NCBI GenBank assembly: GCA_030644725.1
Contig: CP130629.1
Span: forward strand, 4,231,501-4,295,500
Length of the DNA: 64,000 bases
Direction: 5' to 3'
Source of the DNA: Candidatus Electrothrix communis
GTDB lineage: Bacteria; Desulfobacterota; Desulfobulbia; Desulfobulbales; Desulfobulbaceae
The notes below the pieces were generated by a model. The model searched no databases. It saw only the letters and a program-made list of their open reading frames with translations, and was not told the origin of the DNA. The position numbers and the translations under genes are program-made. Below, one piece after another: positions 61,881-64,000 of this stretch; the stretch's first letter is position 1; the number at the start of each line of letters is the position of its first letter.

Positions 61881-61976
61881 CAATTCCTCAGTCTCATAAT
61901 CGGACGTTCCGCCCTTCAGCCCCGAGCCGATTTTGACCATTTTGTTGACGACAACAAAATGGTTTTCACCTTTGAA
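61881..61976 (-). pseudogene. Remnant resembling DNA-damage-inducible protein D (DinD)
   Basis: On the minus strand, overlapping the end of hsdM in another frame, the translation KGENHFVVVNKMVKIGSG continues LKGGTSDYETEEL. It resembles the conserved DinD/BRO-like stretch HFxxxxxMVxIGSGAKRxxxDYxL, which normally continues RYACYL but is lost here. It passes directly, with a frame change, into the Fic-tail remnant. It is too short to be functional. Confidence 0.45.
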
Positions 61977-63534
61977 TCTCCAGAAGCTTCTCAGCCATCA
62001 TCACCCGCACCTCTGCCAACTCTTTTTCCAGAGCATCAATTTCCAGCTGCACCGCATCGATATCGATTTCCGCTTCCTCCTCAAAGGTGTCCACATAGCG
62101 GGGAATATTGAGGTTGAAGTCGTTTTCCTTGATCTCGTCAAACTCGGCCACATGGGCGTATTTTTCCTCTTCAACCCGTGCAGTATAGGTTGCCATGATT
62201 CTGGCCAAGTGCGTTTCAGAAAGAGTGTTCTGATTTTTACTGGACACAAACTCTCGGCTGGCATCAACAAAAAAGACATTACTGCATGCTTCCTTCAACC
62301 CCCCTTTTTCACGGGAGCGGTCAAAGACCAGGATAGCCACTGGAATATTGGTGGTCGGAAAGAGGTTGCCCGGTAGGCCGATGACTGCATCCAGCAGGTT
62401 TTCCTCAATCATTTTTTGGCGGATACGGCCTTCGGCAGCACCCCGGAACAACACCCCATGGGGAACCACCACAGCGACCCGGCCCTGTTTTTCAAGGGCG
62501 GTTTCCACCATATGGCTGATAAAGGCCCAGTCGCCCTTGCTCTTAGGCGGAACGCCGCGCCAGAATCGCTTGTATTGGTCGCTCTCGGCACTTTCCGCAC
62601 CCCACTTGTCCAGCGAGAACGGAGGGTTAGCTACCACGCAGTTGAATCGCATCAGTCGGTCATTTTCCAGCAGGAGCGGGCTGTTCAGGGTATCGCACCA
62701 TTCTACTCGGGCACTGTCAAAGCTGTGCAGGAACATATTCATGCGGCAGAGTGCCCAGGTGCTGCCGTTGGACTCCTGGCCGAACAGGGCAAAGTTACGG
62801 TCGCCCACCTGTTTGGCCGCCTGAATCAAAAGACCGCCCGACCCGCAGGTAGGATCACAGATGCGGTCCCCCGGTTTGGGGCTGGCCAGTTTGGCAACCA
62901 GCTCGGTCACCTTGAGCGGGGTAAAGAATTCACCGGCCTTTTTGCCCGAGTCCGAGGCAAATCGTTCAATCAAATAGATGTAGGTATTGCCGATCACATC
63001 CTCGGAGATGAGGCTGGGCTTCATGTTGAGCTGGGGCTTGTGAAAATCCTCCAGCAGCTGTTTGAGGCGGCGGTTGCGGTCTTTGGTTTTGCCGAGGTTG
63101 GCCTCGCTGTTAAAGTCGATATTGCGGAAAACCCCTTCGAGTTTGCTCTTATTGCTCTCTTCAATATGGTCGAGCACGATATTGATCAGCTCACCGATAT
63201 TGGCGGCTGTCCTGCGCTCGTAGAGGCTGGAGTAGGTGGCTGGAAATTCATCCAGAACGGTCTCTTCGCCGGTCTCGTTATTCTTTTCAGTGAGCTTAAC
63301 CACCGGGAGCACAAAACGCTCACGCTCAAGCTTGCGGCGGATACGAACATCATCATCGCCATACTGCTGCTGATACTCTTCATAATGGTCCTGCCAGACA
63401 TCAGAGATATATTTCACGAAGAGCATCGTGAGGATGTAGTCTTTATACTGTGCCGGATCAACAACTCCCCGGAAGGTGTCGCATGCGGCCCATGCTGCGT
63501 TGTTGATGTCTTTTTGCTCTATTTTACTGCTCAT
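61966..63534 (-). CDS. hsdM: Type I DNA methyltransferase subunit HsdM
   Basis: This is a 522-residue N6-adenine methyltransferase. The N-terminal helical domain contains AAWAACDTFRGVVDPAQYKD and KYISDVWQDHYEEY. The SAM-binding motif region is KKAGEFFTPLKVTELVAKLA (near 195), ICDPTCGSGGLLIQAAKQ (near 225), and the catalytic motif IV is CVVANPPFSLDKWG (near 300). VVVPHGVLFRGAAEGRIRQK and NIPVAILVFDRSREKGGLKE follow as in all HsdM. It is the first gene of the operon, with paired direct repeats in front of its start. Confidence 0.95.
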   Translation of the reverse strand: MSSKIEQKDINNAAWAACDTFRGVVDPAQYKDYILTMLFVKYISDVWQDHYEEYQQQYGDDDVRIRRKLERERFVLPVVKLTEKNNETGEETVLDEFPATYSSLYERRTAANIGELINIVLDHIEESNKSKLEGVFRNIDFNSEANLGKTKDRNRRLKQLLEDFHKPQLNMKPSLISEDVIGNTYIYLIERFASDSGKKAGEFFTPLKVTELVAKLASPKPGDRICDPTCGSGGLLIQAAKQVGDRNFALFGQESNGSTWALCRMNMFLHSFDSARVEWCDTLNSPLLLENDRLMRFNCVVANPPFSLDKWGAESAESDQYKRFWRGVPPKSKGDWAFISHMVETALEKQGRVAVVVPHGVLFRGAAEGRIRQKMIEENLLDAVIGLPGNLFPTTNIPVAILVFDRSREKGGLKEACSNVFFVDASREFVSSKNQNTLSETHLARIMATYTARVEEEKYAHVAEFDEIKENDFNLNIPRYVDTFEEEAEIDIDAVQLEIDALEKELAEVRVMMAEKLLEIQR

Positions 63535-63544
63535 ATTTTATTTT

Positions 63545-63564
63545 CCTTGTGCAAACTTTGTGCA
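63545..63564 (-). promoter_or_regulatory. Paired TTTGCACAA direct repeats before hsdM: operator candidate
   Basis: On the minus strand TTTGCACAA occurs twice with an 11-base period (plus-strand TTGTGCAAA at 63545-63553 and 63556-63564), one helical turn apart, 11 bases upstream of the hsdM ATG. AAGGA follows as ribosome site. The helical phasing suggests binding of a dimeric regulator, although no controller gene is visible nearby. Confidence 0.45.
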
Positions 63565-63673
63565 AATTGTCAGGAGGTGGGTTGCCCCTGCGGTTCTGTA
63601 CTGAAGGGGATGCTGTTTTTTAGGGAAGTGCTTGCATAACCTAGTCGATGGGAGACGGAATGTCACAGGACAC

Positions 63674-63708
63674 AAAAAAGCCCGCAAACCGTGTTAGGCT
63701 GCGGGCTT
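63674..63708 (-). terminator. Rho-independent terminator on the minus strand
   Basis: AGCCCGCA (63679-63686) pairs with TGCGGGCT (63700-63707). Read on the minus strand the stem is followed by six T. It would end a minus-strand transcript entering from beyond the right edge, before the hsd operon. Confidence 0.7.
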
Positions 63709-64000
63709 ATCTGCTACTTGGTGGAGGTGCCGTCCGTCAAGCTCACCTCTTAACGCCCTGTATCCTTTGTATGTTATTTTTGCAATATTCGTTTGGTACT
63801 GTAAAAAGTACTGTAAAATAAAAAAGTCATATTTTTTTTCGTACCCGCTTTATGCAGATGTGTTGAACCGCTTTTCAACGGATCATCTCTTTCAGTCGAT
63901 CCCGAAAAGCTCTCTCGGAAAGCCGGAGTTGTCCGGGAACCCCATTGCCGTATAAGGGCAGGGTTCAAGAGCCGGTTTACTGTCCACAAGATCGGCAAAC
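63709..64000. other. Right-edge stretch without an identifiable gene
   Basis: No supported gene on either strand. A GAGGTG/CACCTC hairpin near 63723-63750 (minus) ends in CACCTCCACCA but lacks a T-arm, so it is not a tRNA. GTACTGTAAAA occurs twice in tandem near 63796-63818. A minus-strand piece (GVPGQLRLSERAFRDRLKEM) looks protein-like but is interrupted by stops, so a gene remnant is possible. Confidence 0.3.

Noticed and set aside
62416-63639. A 407-codon plus-strand frame opposite hsdM
   Set aside because: HsdM on the minus strand has every family motif; the antisense frame has no recognisable domain.
63720-63755. tRNA or tmRNA 3' end because of CACCTCCACCA on the minus strand
   Set aside because: No GTTCRA T-loop and no matching cloverleaf upstream.
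1-64000. Insertion sequences, integrases or CRISPR-cas genes
   Set aside because: No transposase, integrase or Cas motif was seen in any supported reading frame; only small repeats without encoded mobility genes.

Overview
This window reads as chromosome from a Gram-negative bacterium, most likely a deltaproteobacterium of the Desulfobacterota. A Desulfobulbales or cable-bacterium-type genome is my guess from general style; no marker here proves it. The support is a LPS-type outer membrane gene set (MsbA, heptosyltransferase-like GT9, O-antigen ligase/polymerase), a PilMNOP pilus operon with an MSHA-type secretin, a fused IspDF, class A RNase P RNA, SecB, and a dense load of two-component and STAND-NTPase genes. 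By eye the base composition is close to balanced. Some accessory stretches are clearly AT-richer.

Layout. 35-6278 (minus): LPS assembly operon msbA > Wzy/WaaL-like membrane protein fused to a GT4 glycosyltransferase > GT9 > GT2. 6694-8451 (plus): three overlapping genes (BamE/SmpA-like lipoprotein, pcm, YqaA/DedA-like). 8590-8666: a CAU-anticodon tRNA with a good promoter. 8880-13192: Nif3-like protein, coiled-coil zinc-ribbon protein, RNase HI, RNase P RNA, ispDF. 13352-21598: an accessory block with a secreted beta-helix protein, a large NACHT NTPase, a frameshifted antitoxin, an orphan HigA, a Uma2 nuclease and an M20 peptidase. 21836-24123: an unassigned protein (possibly ATP-grasp) and cysK. 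24175-29227: signalling block (REC-HisKA protein lacking an ATPase, a large hybrid histidine kinase, a REC-HD-GYP protein). 29348-36305: polysaccharide synthesis and acetylation (GT2, GlpD, GT4, AlgI-like, AlgJ-like), followed by an epimerase and a membrane hemerythrin. 38509-40756: a broken or frameshift-dependent NB-ARC/TPR NTPase with a two-helix membrane start. 40846-46016: exported hydratase-like protein, rtcB, and on the minus strand lepB-pyrB-pyrC. 46404-53899: pilM-N-O-P, a secretin-less AMIN/STN/TPR protein, an MshL-like secretin and a lipoprotein, closed by a bidirectional terminator shared with secB. 54719-55546: an SDR protein lacking the usual lysine. 55571-63534 (minus): type I restriction-modification operon hsdM-hsdS-fic-hsdR-metallopeptidase.

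Two STAND NTPases of the prokaryotic NLR style, orphan antitoxins, a Uma2 nuclease, RtcB and the type I system with an embedded Fic gene point to several scattered defence loci. The strongest anomaly is the NB-ARC gene. Its P-loop frame has no ATG/GTG/TTG start of its own and is entered only by a -1 shift at an A10-G run that reads as the classical A-AAA-AAG slippery heptamer. A second -1 step sits at a G4 run. A third homopolymer shift, at C5, splits the antitoxin beside the NACHT gene. These are either sequencing errors, phase-variable switches or programmed frameshifts. Two further signs of genome flux are decayed gene pieces plus palindromes between hsdM and hsdS, and a small inverted repeat whose arms carry the stop codons of both rtcB and pyrC.
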